Shown: positions 25,434 through 34,906, counted from the stretch's first letter. The stretch is DNA of 64,000 nt from Bin5 sp022827195 (GCA_965208275.1 OZ242331.1:2046001-2110000); one strand, 5' to 3'. The notes: generated from the sequence alone by a model not told the origin. A program made the numbers and translations.

Positions 25434-26981
25434 TCAGTCAATACGCGTTCTGATTTTGACCTGCCACACCATGACTTCGGGCGGGTCAATTGTGAGAGAG
25501 TAGAGCTTGGTACCGGGCGCGATGTGAAAGCGGAGCTTGACGTAGAACTCGGACTGGACCAAGTTTGGGTAGCGATCGCGGCGGCTGTCGGAGACGGGCG
25601 GCCAGCCGGGCTTGCCGTTCCAGGAGAGCGCGGCGTCGAGCGAGTCGGAGCGGATCGGATCGCAGTCGGCGGCGGTGTAACCGGGGATCGGCTCGCCGCT
25701 GTCGGCCAGAAGCTCGTAGCGGAGCTCGCCGACGTCGGCGGCGACGTTGACATGAATCTGACCGCCCTCTTCCTGCCGGAATCGGTGGGTGGTAAGGATG
25801 CCCGGGGCATAGGCGTCGGCTTCGACGCTGACATAGCCGTCCGGGCGTAGCTGCGCGACGCCTTTGCCGCGGCGGTTAGGCGTCGAGTATGCGCCCTGCC
25901 AGGGCTGCGCGCTGTAGCCGCTGTGGGTCAGGTTGCCGGCCATGTAGAAGAACCAGAGCTTGCCGTCGTGCAGGACGGGGCCATCGGCGTAGAGCATGCC
26001 TCCGTCCCAGGCGCCGAGTTCGCCGCGCGGTATGAAGGGCTGGCGCCAGCGCGTCCAGGAGACGGTGTCGCGGCTGACGGCCAGCTGGGAATCGACGAAG
26101 CCGTCGACGCGCGCGGGCAGGGCGTTGGAGCCGCTCTCCTGGCCCCAGTAGTGTGCCGCGTCGGCGATGGCGTAGGGTTCGGAGAGGTCGGTCAGAAAGG
26201 TCTGCAGCGTGATGACGTGGAGGCCGCCGAGGGTGCGGGCGACGGGGTCGAAGCCGGCCGAGTAGAATTCGGTGCCGGGCGGGTCGAGCAGGTCCTGTTC
26301 GATGACGGTGCGCAGGCCGGACCAGTTGAGGAAGTCCTGGCTGTCGCGTCGTCCGAGTACGCGGGTGCGGCGGTTTGAGCCGCGTTGCGAGTAGTAGACA
26401 TAGGGGGCGTCGGGGTCGATGACGCCGCCGAAGGTCTCGTAGGGGGAGCCAAAGTTGAAAAGCATCTTCTGGTCGCTGTGCCGGTCTTCGGGGTAGAGTT
26501 GCCAGTCGAGGCCGTCGTGCGAGTGGTAGGCCCGCCAGCGCTCTCTGCCTGCTTTGTCGACGCCGAAGGGCCTGTTGTCGATCATTTTCCAGCGGCGGGC
26601 GGCATCCTGTTCGCGGGGGTCGCAGATTATGGTGAGGTGGTCGGCGGGCGCGTTGGTGATGTTGTTGCGCGTGGAGCCGTCGAACTTGACGAGCCCGAGC
26701 TCGGGTCGTTCCCAGTTGAGGCCGTCGCTGGAATCGAGCGCGCAGAGGTAGGAGCGTTCGCCGTCCCAGGCACGGTAGTACATGCGAAAGCGGCCGGTTT
26801 CTTCGTCGTATACAACGCGGCCGGGCTGGGCGAACTCGGAGTCCCAGGGCCGGTCGAAGGGGATGTGGAGCGGCCCGTCGACGGTCAGTTTTTGGGGCTG
26901 ATTGAGGACGCGGCGCGCGCCGTGGAGGGACTCGATGAAGTAGTCGTCGATGAAGAGCTGTTTGCCGGGTGAGGGTTCCAT
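25434..26981 (-). CDS. GHL paralog 2: GH32/GH43-like beta-propeller protein
   Basis: A 515-residue GHL protein. The N-terminus has GKQLFIDDYFIE, then RVLNQPQKL; the propeller has FRMYYRAWDGERS, SSDGLNWERPELGLV and FDGSTRNNI; the C-terminal domain has PIPGYTAADCDPI and LSWNG. The IDDYF and MYY motifs are shared with GHL 3-5. An in-frame TTG at 27008 would add nine residues; the ATG at 26981 is preferred because it aligns with the other paralogs. It is 75 nt upstream of PhyH 1 and probably cotranscribed with it. The C-terminal domain carries a ~20-residue insertion before the last strands. Confidence 0.66.
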   Translation of the reverse strand: MEPSPGKQLFIDDYFIESLHGARRVLNQPQKLTVDGPLHIPFDRPWDSEFAQPGRVVYDEETGRFRMYYRAWDGERSYLCALDSSDGLNWERPELGLVKFDGSTRNNITNAPADHLTIICDPREQDAARRWKMIDNRPFGVDKAGRERWRAYHSHDGLDWQLYPEDRHSDQKMLFNFGSPYETFGGVIDPDAPYVYYSQRGSNRRTRVLGRRDSQDFLNWSGLRTVIEQDLLDPPGTEFYSAGFDPVARTLGGLHVITLQTFLTDLSEPYAIADAAHYWGQESGSNALPARVDGFVDSQLAVSRDTVSWTRWRQPFIPRGELGAWDGGMLYADGPVLHDGKLWFFYMAGNLTHSGYSAQPWQGAYSTPNRRGKGVAQLRPDGYVSVEADAYAPGILTTHRFRQEEGGQIHVNVAADVGELRYELLADSGEPIPGYTAADCDPIRSDSLDAALSWNGKPGWPPVSDSRRDRYPNLVQSEFYVKLRFHIAPGTKLYSLTIDPPEVMVWQVKIRTRID

Positions 26982-27112
26982 GTGGAATATCGCGCCTTTC
27001 TTCCCCAAAAGAATTGTGTAAGTCCTATTTTGGGACCCGAAGTGTCCAAGACGGGTTTCGTTCGGAGAACATCATAGGAAGATTGGGGCCTTAGCAATTT
27101 GAATGAAGGCAC

Positions 27113-27573
27113 TCAGGGGCACAAGTCACTCTTCAATAGTCTCCTATGAGAAGCGAACATGTAAACATTACCTCGCGTGAACCGTTTGAAATCCCTCTGC
27201 AAGGCTGTGTCAGCACCCTTGGCTCTACGTCTGCCGCCCCTTAGCGGTTGATTAGGCTGGCGTTGTACGACCAAAACCTTGATTCCTGCAACGAGGGCCA
27301 GAGAAATAATATGTGGATCATCGGATTCGAGCTGCCCTTCCAACACTTCCTGCTTTCGAAGCACATCTTCCTTGGAACCAACTTGAGTCGTCCAGCCCGA
27401 TTCAATTGTGTGGAATCTAGCCCCCCTGCTTTCCACTCTCGCCGAAATCTATCTGTATCTGAATAAGCAATCTTTCCGTTTCTGATGTCCATCCACTGTC
27501 GTACTGGTTGTAAGTCGCTGTTGGCACGGTTTCGAAAATCGCCGATACAATTTGCGTCCAAGATTATGCACAC
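27113..27573 (-). pseudogene. PIN-domain-like gene interrupted by a frameshift
   Basis: Two overlapping minus-strand frames together make one PIN-like protein. The first (from GTG at 27573) starts IILDANCIGDF with the first acidic PIN residue and runs to GRLKLV. The second frame continues with LESDDPHIISLALVAG, the next acidic cluster, and DFKRFTRGNVY near the end. Moving from one to the other near 27385 requires a one-base slip, or an indel in the six-C run at 27420-27425. No classical slippery heptamer is visible. It begins 3 nt after the ATPase stop, so the two are an operon. Real decay, sequencing error or programmed shift cannot be told apart from the sequence alone. Confidence 0.6.
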
Positions 27574-27576
27574 ACT

Positions 27577-28899
27577 TTAGTCCTCAAAACCCATAAGGCG
27601 GTCTGACTCAAGAAGGAAAAAGTCTCTGAATTTGGGCGGAACACCGATCATGTTGCCCATTTCGTCGAAAGAGATGTTGTGAACCTTGACTGTATTTCTC
27701 GTCGGTTCCAAATAGATGAGCGAGACATCTTCGGGGCTGATGTTCCCCCGTCTTATTTCGATTCGTGCACGATCTACCAGGTAGTCGCTGTGTGTTTCCA
27801 CAAGGAAAGTCTGTTTCCCTAGGCTTGCCAGCCGAACCAACAGAGACGAGAACTCCGCTTGCGCTCTTGGGTGCAAATGAACTTCAGGCTGTTGCATAAG
27901 GTGGTAAATTGGCATTTCATTGGCATCCGACCGGCTTCGTACTTGCGATTCGGCCAGTACATTTACCAGAATCGGAAAGAGCTGACTTACACCGTATCCA
28001 ACGTCGGAAAAGCTTACGGTTGGCCCTCTCACTTTGACCCTCAGCTGGAAAGGGCCGCTCTTGGTGTCTCCAAGGTTCTTCATACTTATCCGGCTGAAGA
28101 GTCCTGAACTCTTGCCGAATGCATCGAGCTGCTGACTCAGCTTCTCCCATTCCTTCGGGTTCGAGACGGCCAAGTTCATAAGGAGAGTTGGGACATTGCT
28201 GCCTTCCGGATCCAAGAGTTCGCTGACGGGATCGTAAGTGCGTTTCGGTTCGGTTCGGACCGGTGCCGTGCTCTGCGTGATCAGGTTGCCGTTTACTCCG
28301 AGCCGAAAGAGGCCCGGGTTGTTGTCAAGTTTCTCCCTCGTAAACTTTGTCAGTGCCATCTCTTGGTCCATGTCGTCCGCATTGCTTCCTAAGGCGAAAC
28401 TTTGCAGAAGGAAAAACGGTCTGAATGCCCCAGGAGGGAACGACGCATAGATGACATTGAAGGTATAGGTCTTTGCCTTTCTCAAAGCTAATTCACTTTC
28501 CCTTCGCGAAGACTGTCTAATCTCAATGCAGATGTCATCGTCGTCGAAACTTATGGCAGTTGCCCCTATGACAGGTTCAATTCCATTTGCTTTTTCGATG
28601 AACTCGGCTGAGAGACCAACGTTTTCACCTTCGACGTCAATCGAGAACCCGAGGAGAAAACTCTTGTCAGACTTCCTGCTCCTCCTGACAATGTCCCCAA
28701 AAGTACCCATAGAGTATGAACGAGGGTTAAAGTTGACTTCGCCCTTGTCAATAAAATCCGCCAAAACATGAAAACAGGCCAGAGCAGTCGTCTTGCCAGT
28801 GCTGTTCTCGCCAACAAGGAAGGTCAGAGGCCGGATTTCAAAGGTCTGGCGTTCGGCAAAGCAGCGAACCTCTTCGATTGTGAATTGCGTAATGTTCAC
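27577..28899 (-). CDS. AAA family (ABC/SMC-like, AAA_15/21 type) ATPase
   Basis: A 440-residue ATPase. Walker A is GENSTGKTT near residue 30, the ABC-signature-like region is VSFSDVGYGVSQLFP, Walker B is IYHLMQQPEVHLHPRAQ, and the switch His follows in FLVETHSDYLVDR. The arrangement is that of OLD/AAA_15-type ATPases used in anti-phage and toxin modules. The start is GTG with GGAGG 7 nt upstream. Codon use and base composition are clearly more AT-rich than the neighbours. The partner is the PIN-like gene 3 nt downstream, a likely nuclease. Confidence 0.85.
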   Translation of the reverse strand: MNITQFTIEEVRCFAERQTFEIRPLTFLVGENSTGKTTALACFHVLADFIDKGEVNFNPRSYSMGTFGDIVRRSRKSDKSFLLGFSIDVEGENVGLSAEFIEKANGIEPVIGATAISFDDDDICIEIRQSSRRESELALRKAKTYTFNVIYASFPPGAFRPFFLLQSFALGSNADDMDQEMALTKFTREKLDNNPGLFRLGVNGNLITQSTAPVRTEPKRTYDPVSELLDPEGSNVPTLLMNLAVSNPKEWEKLSQQLDAFGKSSGLFSRISMKNLGDTKSGPFQLRVKVRGPTVSFSDVGYGVSQLFPILVNVLAESQVRSRSDANEMPIYHLMQQPEVHLHPRAQAEFSSLLVRLASLGKQTFLVETHSDYLVDRARIEIRRGNISPEDVSLIYLEPTRNTVKVHNISFDEMGNMIGVPPKFRDFFLLESDRLMGFED

Positions 28900-29688
28900 A
28901 GCTCGACCTCCAGCCTAAGCCCCGCCGCCTCTGCGGGTGTTCCAGCGGCCCCAGAATTGTACCCGGCAGTGCCTTGAAGGGACGGCTCCGGGAAAGTGGA
29001 AGACTCAATCGAGAAGGGAGTGTTCATTGTGGTGGAGGCAGAGGCCGAAGCACATCCAGAAGGTTCTACGCACGAACTGAACTTCAAGGGCCGACAGCGA
29101 CATTCTAGAGGATGCAGGCGGGAGAGGCAACTACAGTGAGGAGAGGGGTGCAGCCCACAAGTGTGGTGGAAATCGTCTGGCGGGGAATTCATTTCAGCGA
29201 TGGCTGGAATTTTACAGAGGCTCTTGGAAGAGCCAGGGACAGGCCTTGTGCCTGCCCCAAACGTGGCGGTGGCGTTGAATTGGGGGCGGCGCGTGGGGCC
29301 GCTGGTTGCTCTGGGCTACATTAGATCCCACACACGTCGGTTGGAGAGGCGTCAGGGGGGCGTTGCATGGGGAGTCCCCCCGCACAAAGGAGGGCCGAAG
29401 GCCCAACCGTCCAAAATGCAGTGGCCAGGGGTTAGTTGCCAGGGGGTCAGGAACTGCGGGGTCCGGGCATGGCTCCGTTTCTGACCGAAGTATCAGAATC
29501 TCTATGCCGACTTTGGGAGTCTCCCCAAGAAGTGGAGGATTTCGGCGGTTTGACGAATGTGCGGCGATTGACTATGATTCCGGCGTTGCCAGATGTATTG
29601 CCCCTGAGCACGGCGCGGGCGCTTTGCCAGAAGCTGCCCGCATCTCCATGATTGAATCGGAAACCGACTCCCAAAGAGAGATAGAAAG
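28900..29688. other. 789-bp non-coding region beside the ATPase island
   Basis: No gene is supported. Short frames here lack ribosome-binding sites and family motifs. It contains an imperfect hairpin at 29236-29258 (GGGACAGGC / GCCTGCCCC, 5-nt loop), a tight GGGCC-GAA-GGCCC hairpin at 29392-29404, and a G/C-run stretch at about 29354-29380. The promoters for the divergent ATPase and PhyH genes must lie here. It may be one edge of a mobile insertion, but I found no direct repeats marking it. Confidence 0.5.
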
Positions 29689-30468
29689 ATGTCACTCACA
29701 CACTCGCAGAAGATGGCGTACGAGCGGGACGGCTTCCTGTTGGTGGAGGAGCTGCTGACTGAGGCGGAGGTCGAGGCGCTGCGCGTGCGTGCGCAGGAGA
29801 TCGGGTCTGGGAAGCTCAAGCATGTTCCGCCAGAATGGCTGCGCGAGGAGCCTGGGATCCAGGCCGAGGAGGAGGGTGGGCCGAGCGGGATGGAGAGGCT
29901 GCGCAAGCTGGAGTTCTTGGCCTGGTACGACGACGTCTACCTGTCGCTGGCGAAGCATCCGAAAATCCTGGCGGTGGTTGAGGAACTCTTGGAGACGCGG
30001 GACCTGAAACTGCTGGCAGACGAGATGTTCATGAAGCCGCCGGTGCACGGTTCGGCCAAGGAGTATCACCAGGACGCGACGTCGTGGCCGTGGCTGATCC
30101 CACAGGCGTGGGTGACGGCCTGGGTGGCGCTCGACGACGTGACGCTGGAGAACGGCGCGCTGCAGATGGTCGTCGGCAGCCACAAGCTGGGCATGGTGCC
30201 GGCCGACTGTGTCGATAAGCTGGAAACCGACGACATCCTGGCGCAGGAGGTGACTGTGCCGGTGAATGCGGGTGGCTGCATCTTTCTACACAGTCTTTCG
30301 CTGCACGCGTCGGCGGCCAACGAGACACAGGACCGGCGCCGCGCGCATGCGATGCGCTACATCCCGTCGAATTCGAAGTGCCTGATCGACCTGGGCGCGA
30401 TCGAAGGCTACAGGTCGGATTTGCTGCTGATCCAGGGCGAGGCCTCGAACGTGCCCTATGCTGTTTGA
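29689..30468 (+). CDS. Phytanoyl-CoA dioxygenase (PhyH) family protein 2
   Basis: A 259-residue Fe(II)/2-oxoglutarate dioxygenase with His127-x-Asp129 (YHQDATSWP), His206 (LSLHASAAN) and Arg216-218 (QDRRRAH). ENGALQMVVGSHKLG is the usual PhyH strand-turn. It is followed after about 70 nt by GHL paralog 3 in the same direction, repeating the dioxygenase-plus-GHL arrangement. Substrate unknown. A GAGAG lies about 8 nt before the ATG. Confidence 0.85.
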   Translation: MSLTHSQKMAYERDGFLLVEELLTEAEVEALRVRAQEIGSGKLKHVPPEWLREEPGIQAEEEGGPSGMERLRKLEFLAWYDDVYLSLAKHPKILAVVEELLETRDLKLLADEMFMKPPVHGSAKEYHQDATSWPWLIPQAWVTAWVALDDVTLENGALQMVVGSHKLGMVPADCVDKLETDDILAQEVTVPVNAGGCIFLHSLSLHASAANETQDRRRAHAMRYIPSNSKCLIDLGAIEGYRSDLLLIQGEASNVPYAV

Positions 30469-30539
30469 GTCAGTCAGGAATCCGAGCCCGAACATGAGAA
30501 AGAGACAGTTTCCATCGATCCAGGAACGGGGAAGTGGAT

Positions 30540-31958
30540 ATGTCCGGCGCATCGCCAATTGATGTTGGGACCCGCAAGCAGCTGTTCGCCGACGACCACA
30601 TCATAGGCGAACGGCAGAACGTCTTCCGCACGCTGAATCAGCCGACTAAGTACCACGACAATCCAATCATCGAGCTGGCGCCGCCGCAACAGGTCGGGGG
30701 CGACGAGCACGTCATCGTCATGGGCACGGTGATGTACGACGAGGATGAGCGCATCTTCAAGATGTGGTATGAGTGCGCCGACTATCCGTGGTCGTTCAAC
30801 GTGATCGCGTACGCCACCTCGGTGGATGGCATCCACTGGGAGCGCCCCAACCTGGGGATCATGGAGTTCCGCGGCTCGCGCGAGAACAACTACGTTTTCC
30901 ATCGCGGCAAGCGGAATGTGACGGCCGGCATATACAAGGACCCGACGGCGGAGGAGGGCAGCCGGCGCTACAAAATGATCTACAACTGTGGCGACGGCGT
31001 GGGCGTAGCGTTTTCGCCGGACGGTCTTCGCTGGACGCCGGAACCGGATGTGCGGGTAGCGAAGATCAGCGACAGCCCGCATTCGGTGATGTGGGAGCCG
31101 CGGCTGGGGCGCTACGTGGCGCACAGCCGGCATTGGGAGCAAATGGAGTTCGCCGACGGCTACGGTTACGGCGGGCCGCGCGGGCTGGGAACGCGGGTGG
31201 TGCTGCAGAGCGAGAGCGAGGACTTCATTAACTGGACGCCGTACGGGATCATCATGGCGCCGGACGACGAGGACCCGCCCTGGACGCGGCAATTCTACAA
31301 CATGGAGTGGATGCCGTACGAGGACGTCTATTTCGGCTTCATCGCCGCCTACCACGTGCTGCCGGGGATGGAGGAGAAGATTACGACGGGCCCGCCGTGG
31401 ATGGATACGATCGACATCCAACTGAGCTTCAGCCGCGACAACCGGACGTGGATGCGGGCGGGGGACCGGCAGACGTTCATTCCGACGGGGCCGGACGAGT
31501 ATGACAAAGGCATGGTCTACGTTTTCCAGCATCCGCTGGTCGTAGGCGATGAGATCCGCTTCTACTATGCCGGCTTCAGCGGGCTGCACTGGGCGACGCG
31601 GCGCGCGGAGCCGCAGGGCGGCGTGGTCTGCATGGCGACGCTGCGGTTGGACGGCTTCGTGTCGATGGACGCGGGCGAAGGTGCGCTGACGACGAAGGCG
31701 CTGACGATGGCGGGCGAGCGGCTGGTGATCAACGCGGACGCGAGTCTCGGCTCGATTGCGGTTGAAATCCTTGACGAGGAAGGGCGGGCGATTCCCGGTT
31801 TCAGCCGCGCGGAGGCCGACGCCTTCGACGGCGACAGCCTGCGCCATACGGTTACGTGGAGCGGCGGCGGCGATGTCAGCTCGCTGCAGGGGCGGCCGGT
31901 TGTCGTGCAGTTTCACATGGACCGCACCAAGCTCTACTCTTTTGTCTTTGCCGAATAG
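30540..31958 (+). CDS. GHL paralog 3: GH32/GH43-like beta-propeller protein
   Basis: A 472-residue GHL protein. It starts IDVGTRKQLFADDHIIGE, then RTLNQPTKY; the propeller has FKMWYECADYPWS, SVDGIHWERPNLGIMEFRGS, and DGLRWTPE; the C-terminal sandwich has AIPGFSRAEADAF and TVTWSGGGDVSSL and ends LYSFVF. A GTG at 30534 is an alternative start. It lies about 70 nt behind PhyH 2 and ahead of an ABC importer, so the product may feed that importer or act on what it brings in. No signal peptide. Catalytic residues are unproven. Confidence 0.68.
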   Translation: MSGASPIDVGTRKQLFADDHIIGERQNVFRTLNQPTKYHDNPIIELAPPQQVGGDEHVIVMGTVMYDEDERIFKMWYECADYPWSFNVIAYATSVDGIHWERPNLGIMEFRGSRENNYVFHRGKRNVTAGIYKDPTAEEGSRRYKMIYNCGDGVGVAFSPDGLRWTPEPDVRVAKISDSPHSVMWEPRLGRYVAHSRHWEQMEFADGYGYGGPRGLGTRVVLQSESEDFINWTPYGIIMAPDDEDPPWTRQFYNMEWMPYEDVYFGFIAAYHVLPGMEEKITTGPPWMDTIDIQLSFSRDNRTWMRAGDRQTFIPTGPDEYDKGMVYVFQHPLVVGDEIRFYYAGFSGLHWATRRAEPQGGVVCMATLRLDGFVSMDAGEGALTTKALTMAGERLVINADASLGSIAVEILDEEGRAIPGFSRAEADAFDGDSLRHTVTWSGGGDVSSLQGRPVVVQFHMDRTKLYSFVFAE

Positions 31959-31962
31959 CCTA

Positions 31963-31979
31963 GGGGCGGACCGCGCCCC
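31963..31979 (+). terminator. Small hairpin after GHL paralog 3
   Basis: GGGGCG pairs with CGCCCC around a 5-nt loop just 4 nt after the GHL 3 stop codon. There is no strong T-run after it, so it may attenuate rather than stop transcription into the importer genes. Confidence 0.35.
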
Positions 31980-32037
31980 GGTAATTTCAAACGGTTTGTA
32001 CGGATTTCCGATTCATTTCATCGAGGAGGAGAACCCT

Positions 32038-33699
32038 ATGAGGAAGTACAGCTGGTTGTTGAGCATTTTACTGGCGCTGAGCGTACTGGTTGCAGCGTGC
32101 GCGGGCGCGGCTCCGGCGGATACGGGCGGGGGCGAGGCGATGGCGGAGGAGGAGCCGGCCGCGGAGGAGGAGGCCGCGAGCGCTCCGCAATACGGTGGAA
32201 CGCTGCGCCTGCTCCTGAGCGAGACCAGCCCGACCTACTATTCGTGGGAGGTGTCGATCGCGTTCGACGCGGTGGACGCCAACACGATGACGAAGCTGGT
32301 GCCGAGCACCGGCGAAATCGTCGGCGACCTGGCGGAGAGCTGGGATATATCGGATGACGGCCTGACCTACACCTTCCGCATTCACCAGAATGTGCGCTGG
32401 CACGACGGCGAGGCGCTGACGGCCGAGGACATCGCGTGGAGCTACAACACGGTGACCGATCCGGAGGCGCAGTCGATCTGGGGCCAGAAGCTGAGCGACA
32501 TTGTCGGCTTCGAGGCGTACCAGGCCGGCGAGATCGATACGCTTGAGGGTGTGCAGGTCGTTGACGACCATACGCTTCAGATCACGTTGCAACGGCCCAA
32601 CGCATTCTTCCCGTCGGTGCTGCCCGACGTCTCGATCTGGCCGAAGCACATCCTCGGCGACGTGCCGCGCGGCGAGCTCCGCAATCATCAGTTCTGGGTC
32701 GACCAGAGGATCGGCAGCGGGCCATTCAAGTACGCACGCGAAGTGCCCGGCGAGTTTGTCGAGTTCACACGCAATGACGACTACTTCAAGGGAAAGCCGT
32801 ACATTGAGACGGTCCTGATGGTGCGCGGCAGCCGCGACGCGCACATCACTGCGTTGGAGGCGGGCGAGGTGGACGGGCCGATGGGCGAGATGAGCCCGCA
32901 GGAGGTCGAGCATCTGAATGCGATGCCACACCTGTTCGCCGGCGGCGCGGGCGGCGTATCGCTGCCGATGTTCATGGCGATCAAGCAGACCAAGCCGGAG
33001 CTGAACCTGCAGTTCCGCCAGGCGGTGGCGCACGCGATCGATCGCGACGCGATCCTGGAGGAGATCTTCAAAGAACAGGTCATGATGATCGACTCCTTCA
33101 TCCCCGGCGGCCCTTACATGAAGCCCAACCTGGAGCACTGGAACTACGATCCGGAACTCTCGCGCCAGCTGCTCGAAGAGGGAGGCTGGGACCCGGAACG
33201 CGAGCTCTACATCTTCTACTACTACCAGCAGGCCTGGGCGCATGAGATGATGACGGCCATCCAAGCCTACCTGGCCGACGTGGGGATCAAGTCGCGCATC
33301 CGCTACGGCGACTGGTCGGTTGACGAGCAGGACTGGTACCTGACCGACACCGCTGACATCGAGATGGGCGCGCAGTCGCTCTTCGGCAGCCCGGACAACT
33401 TCATTCAGGTCTCCGGCTGCGAATACGAGTACCCGGCGGGCTGGAACGGGACGCACTACTGCAACGAGCGTTTTGACGAACTGTTCCAGATGGCCAAGAC
33501 GACGACCGATGAGGGGGCGCGCACGGACGCCTACTACGAGGCGCAGGACATTCTCAACGAGGACCTGCCCTTCGTGTGGCTGTTCAGCAAACCGGCCGGC
33601 ATCGTCTACAACAACCGGGTGCACATCGAGTCGGACGGCCTCTACATCTGGCGCCGTCAGTTCGAGAAGGACATCCATCTCTGGTGGATCGAGGAGTAG
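32038..33699 (+). CDS. ABC transporter substrate-binding protein, family 5 (peptide/oligosaccharide type)
   Basis: A 553-residue extracellular lipoprotein. The signal peptide ends in the lipobox LVAAC near residue 21, followed by an Ala/Glu-rich linker. The SBP_bac_5 fold is shown by GGTLRLLL, DLAESWDISDDGLTYTF, VRWHDGEALTAEDIAWS and FRQAVAHAIDRDAI. Such proteins bind peptides, nickel or oligosaccharides. GAGGAGGA 8 nt upstream fixes the start; the frame open upstream (from 31756) is GHL 3 in another frame. It is the first gene of the importer operon. Confidence 0.92.
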   Translation: MRKYSWLLSILLALSVLVAACAGAAPADTGGGEAMAEEEPAAEEEAASAPQYGGTLRLLLSETSPTYYSWEVSIAFDAVDANTMTKLVPSTGEIVGDLAESWDISDDGLTYTFRIHQNVRWHDGEALTAEDIAWSYNTVTDPEAQSIWGQKLSDIVGFEAYQAGEIDTLEGVQVVDDHTLQITLQRPNAFFPSVLPDVSIWPKHILGDVPRGELRNHQFWVDQRIGSGPFKYAREVPGEFVEFTRNDDYFKGKPYIETVLMVRGSRDAHITALEAGEVDGPMGEMSPQEVEHLNAMPHLFAGGAGGVSLPMFMAIKQTKPELNLQFRQAVAHAIDRDAILEEIFKEQVMMIDSFIPGGPYMKPNLEHWNYDPELSRQLLEEGGWDPERELYIFYYYQQAWAHEMMTAIQAYLADVGIKSRIRYGDWSVDEQDWYLTDTADIEMGAQSLFGSPDNFIQVSGCEYEYPAGWNGTHYCNERFDELFQMAKTTTDEGARTDAYYEAQDILNEDLPFVWLFSKPAGIVYNNRVHIESDGLYIWRRQFEKDIHLWWIEE

Positions 33700-33726
33700 C
33701 CGCCGACGGCTCAGTTTAACATTCAT

Positions 33727-33780
33727 TCCGGCGGTTTCGTGCAACTGGCGAGGTACGAATGGTTGCGCGGGACCGCCGGA
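33727..33780 (+). promoter_or_regulatory. Long stem-loop between the binding-protein and permease genes
   Basis: TCCGGCGGT (33727-33735) pairs with ACCGCCGGA (33772-33780). Inside it, after a symmetric 3-nt loop, GTGCAAC (33739-33745) pairs with GTTGCGC (33762-33768) with one G-U. It starts 27 nt after the binding-protein stop. Stem-loops at this position commonly protect the binding-protein mRNA and lower expression of the permeases; no U-tract suggests a complete terminator. Confidence 0.55.
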
Positions 33781-33937
33781 CTTGATGCCGCAATCCTAAG
33801 TTCGTCGTTGAACCGACGTATCCCACACCGACCGCGACCGGCTGCGGTTACGGCCGCGTCACTTTCGAAGGCAGTGCCGGTCCTTGGATTCCACGAAGCG
33901 CGCCAACCCCGTTTGCGTATGACTGAGGGCAGCGGAA

Positions 33938-34906
33938 GTGAGTGAGTATATTCTGCGACGCCTGGCGATCAGCGTGCCTGTGCTCGTGCTGATCACGGCA
34001 ATCATCTTCGTTCTGCTGGAGCTGGCTCCGGGCGATCCGCTGGCGGCGATGCTGGCGCCGGCGCGCGGGGTGGTTGCGCCGACCGAGGAGTATGTTGCGG
34101 AGCTGCGCAAGACGTTCGGGCTGGACAGGCCGGCGCCGGTCCGGTATCTGATCTGGCTGGGGCAGGTGGCGCGCGGGAATCTCGGCGCATCGGTGACGAC
34201 GAGCAGGCCGGTGGTGCAGGAGATACGCGACCGCCTGCCGGCGACGCTCGAGTTGATGGTGATTTCGACGATCATGGCGATCGTGATCGGCGTTACGCTG
34301 GGCGTGTATTCGGCGCTGCACCAGTACTCGTTCCTCGATTACATTCTGATGGCGCTGAGCTTCACGTGGGTGTGCGTACCGGCCTTCTTTTTCGCGCTGT
34401 TGACGATTTTTCTGTTCGCGATCCATCTCGACTGGCTGCCGGCGGGCGGATTCCGCACGGTGGGCATCGAGAAGTTTTCCCTTCTCGACAATCTGAAGCA
34501 TGTGATCCTGCCGGCCTTCGTGCTGACGATGGGGAACTTGGCCGAGTACGTGCGCTTCACGCGGGCGAGCATGCTGGACGTGATGCAGTCGGACTTTGCG
34601 ACGGTGGCGAAGGCAAAGGGTCTGCACGTGCCGACGATCATCTTCCGCCACATTCTGCGCAATGCGCTGATCCCAATCGTCACGCGCGTCGGGTTGAGCG
34701 TGGCCTGGCTGTTCAGCGGTGCGCTGATCGTGGAGACGGTCTTCCGCTGGCCGGGGTTGGGCGTGCTGATGCTGCAAGGGGTGATGACGCGAGACTATCC
34801 GCTGATCCTGGGCATGAACCTCTTCATTTCGGTTACCGTTCTGCTCAGCAATCTGATCACCGACATCGCCTACGCCTTCATCGACCCGCGCATTCGTTAT
34901 ACATAG
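33938..34906 (+). CDS. ABC transporter permease, DppB/OppB type
   Basis: A 322-residue membrane protein with six predicted transmembrane helices. YILRRLAISVPVLVLITAII is helix 1 and APGDPL follows in the typical place. The EAA-like coupling loop is FATVAKAKGLHVPTIIFRH, then LRNALIP. It is one half of the pore for the importer. The start is GTG at 33938. The second permease begins about 55 nt after it. Confidence 0.92.
   Translation: MSEYILRRLAISVPVLVLITAIIFVLLELAPGDPLAAMLAPARGVVAPTEEYVAELRKTFGLDRPAPVRYLIWLGQVARGNLGASVTTSRPVVQEIRDRLPATLELMVISTIMAIVIGVTLGVYSALHQYSFLDYILMALSFTWVCVPAFFFALLTIFLFAIHLDWLPAGGFRTVGIEKFSLLDNLKHVILPAFVLTMGNLAEYVRFTRASMLDVMQSDFATVAKAKGLHVPTIIFRHILRNALIPIVTRVGLSVAWLFSGALIVETVFRWPGLGVLMLQGVMTRDYPLILGMNLFISVTVLLSNLITDIAYAFIDPRIRYT

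Noticed and set aside
27360..27400. Programmed frameshift site in the PIN-like gene
   Set aside because: No slippery heptamer, internal Shine-Dalgarno or downstream pseudoknot was seen; an ordinary indel is simpler.
30474..31916. 480-codon minus-strand frame opposite GHL paralog 3
   Set aside because: Shadow of a gene with recognised motifs; no initiation signals or domains.
32068..33744. 558-codon minus-strand frame opposite the ABC binding-protein gene
   Set aside because: It mirrors the coding pattern of a clear binding-protein gene; its composition is Arg/His/Leu-rich as expected for a shadow frame.
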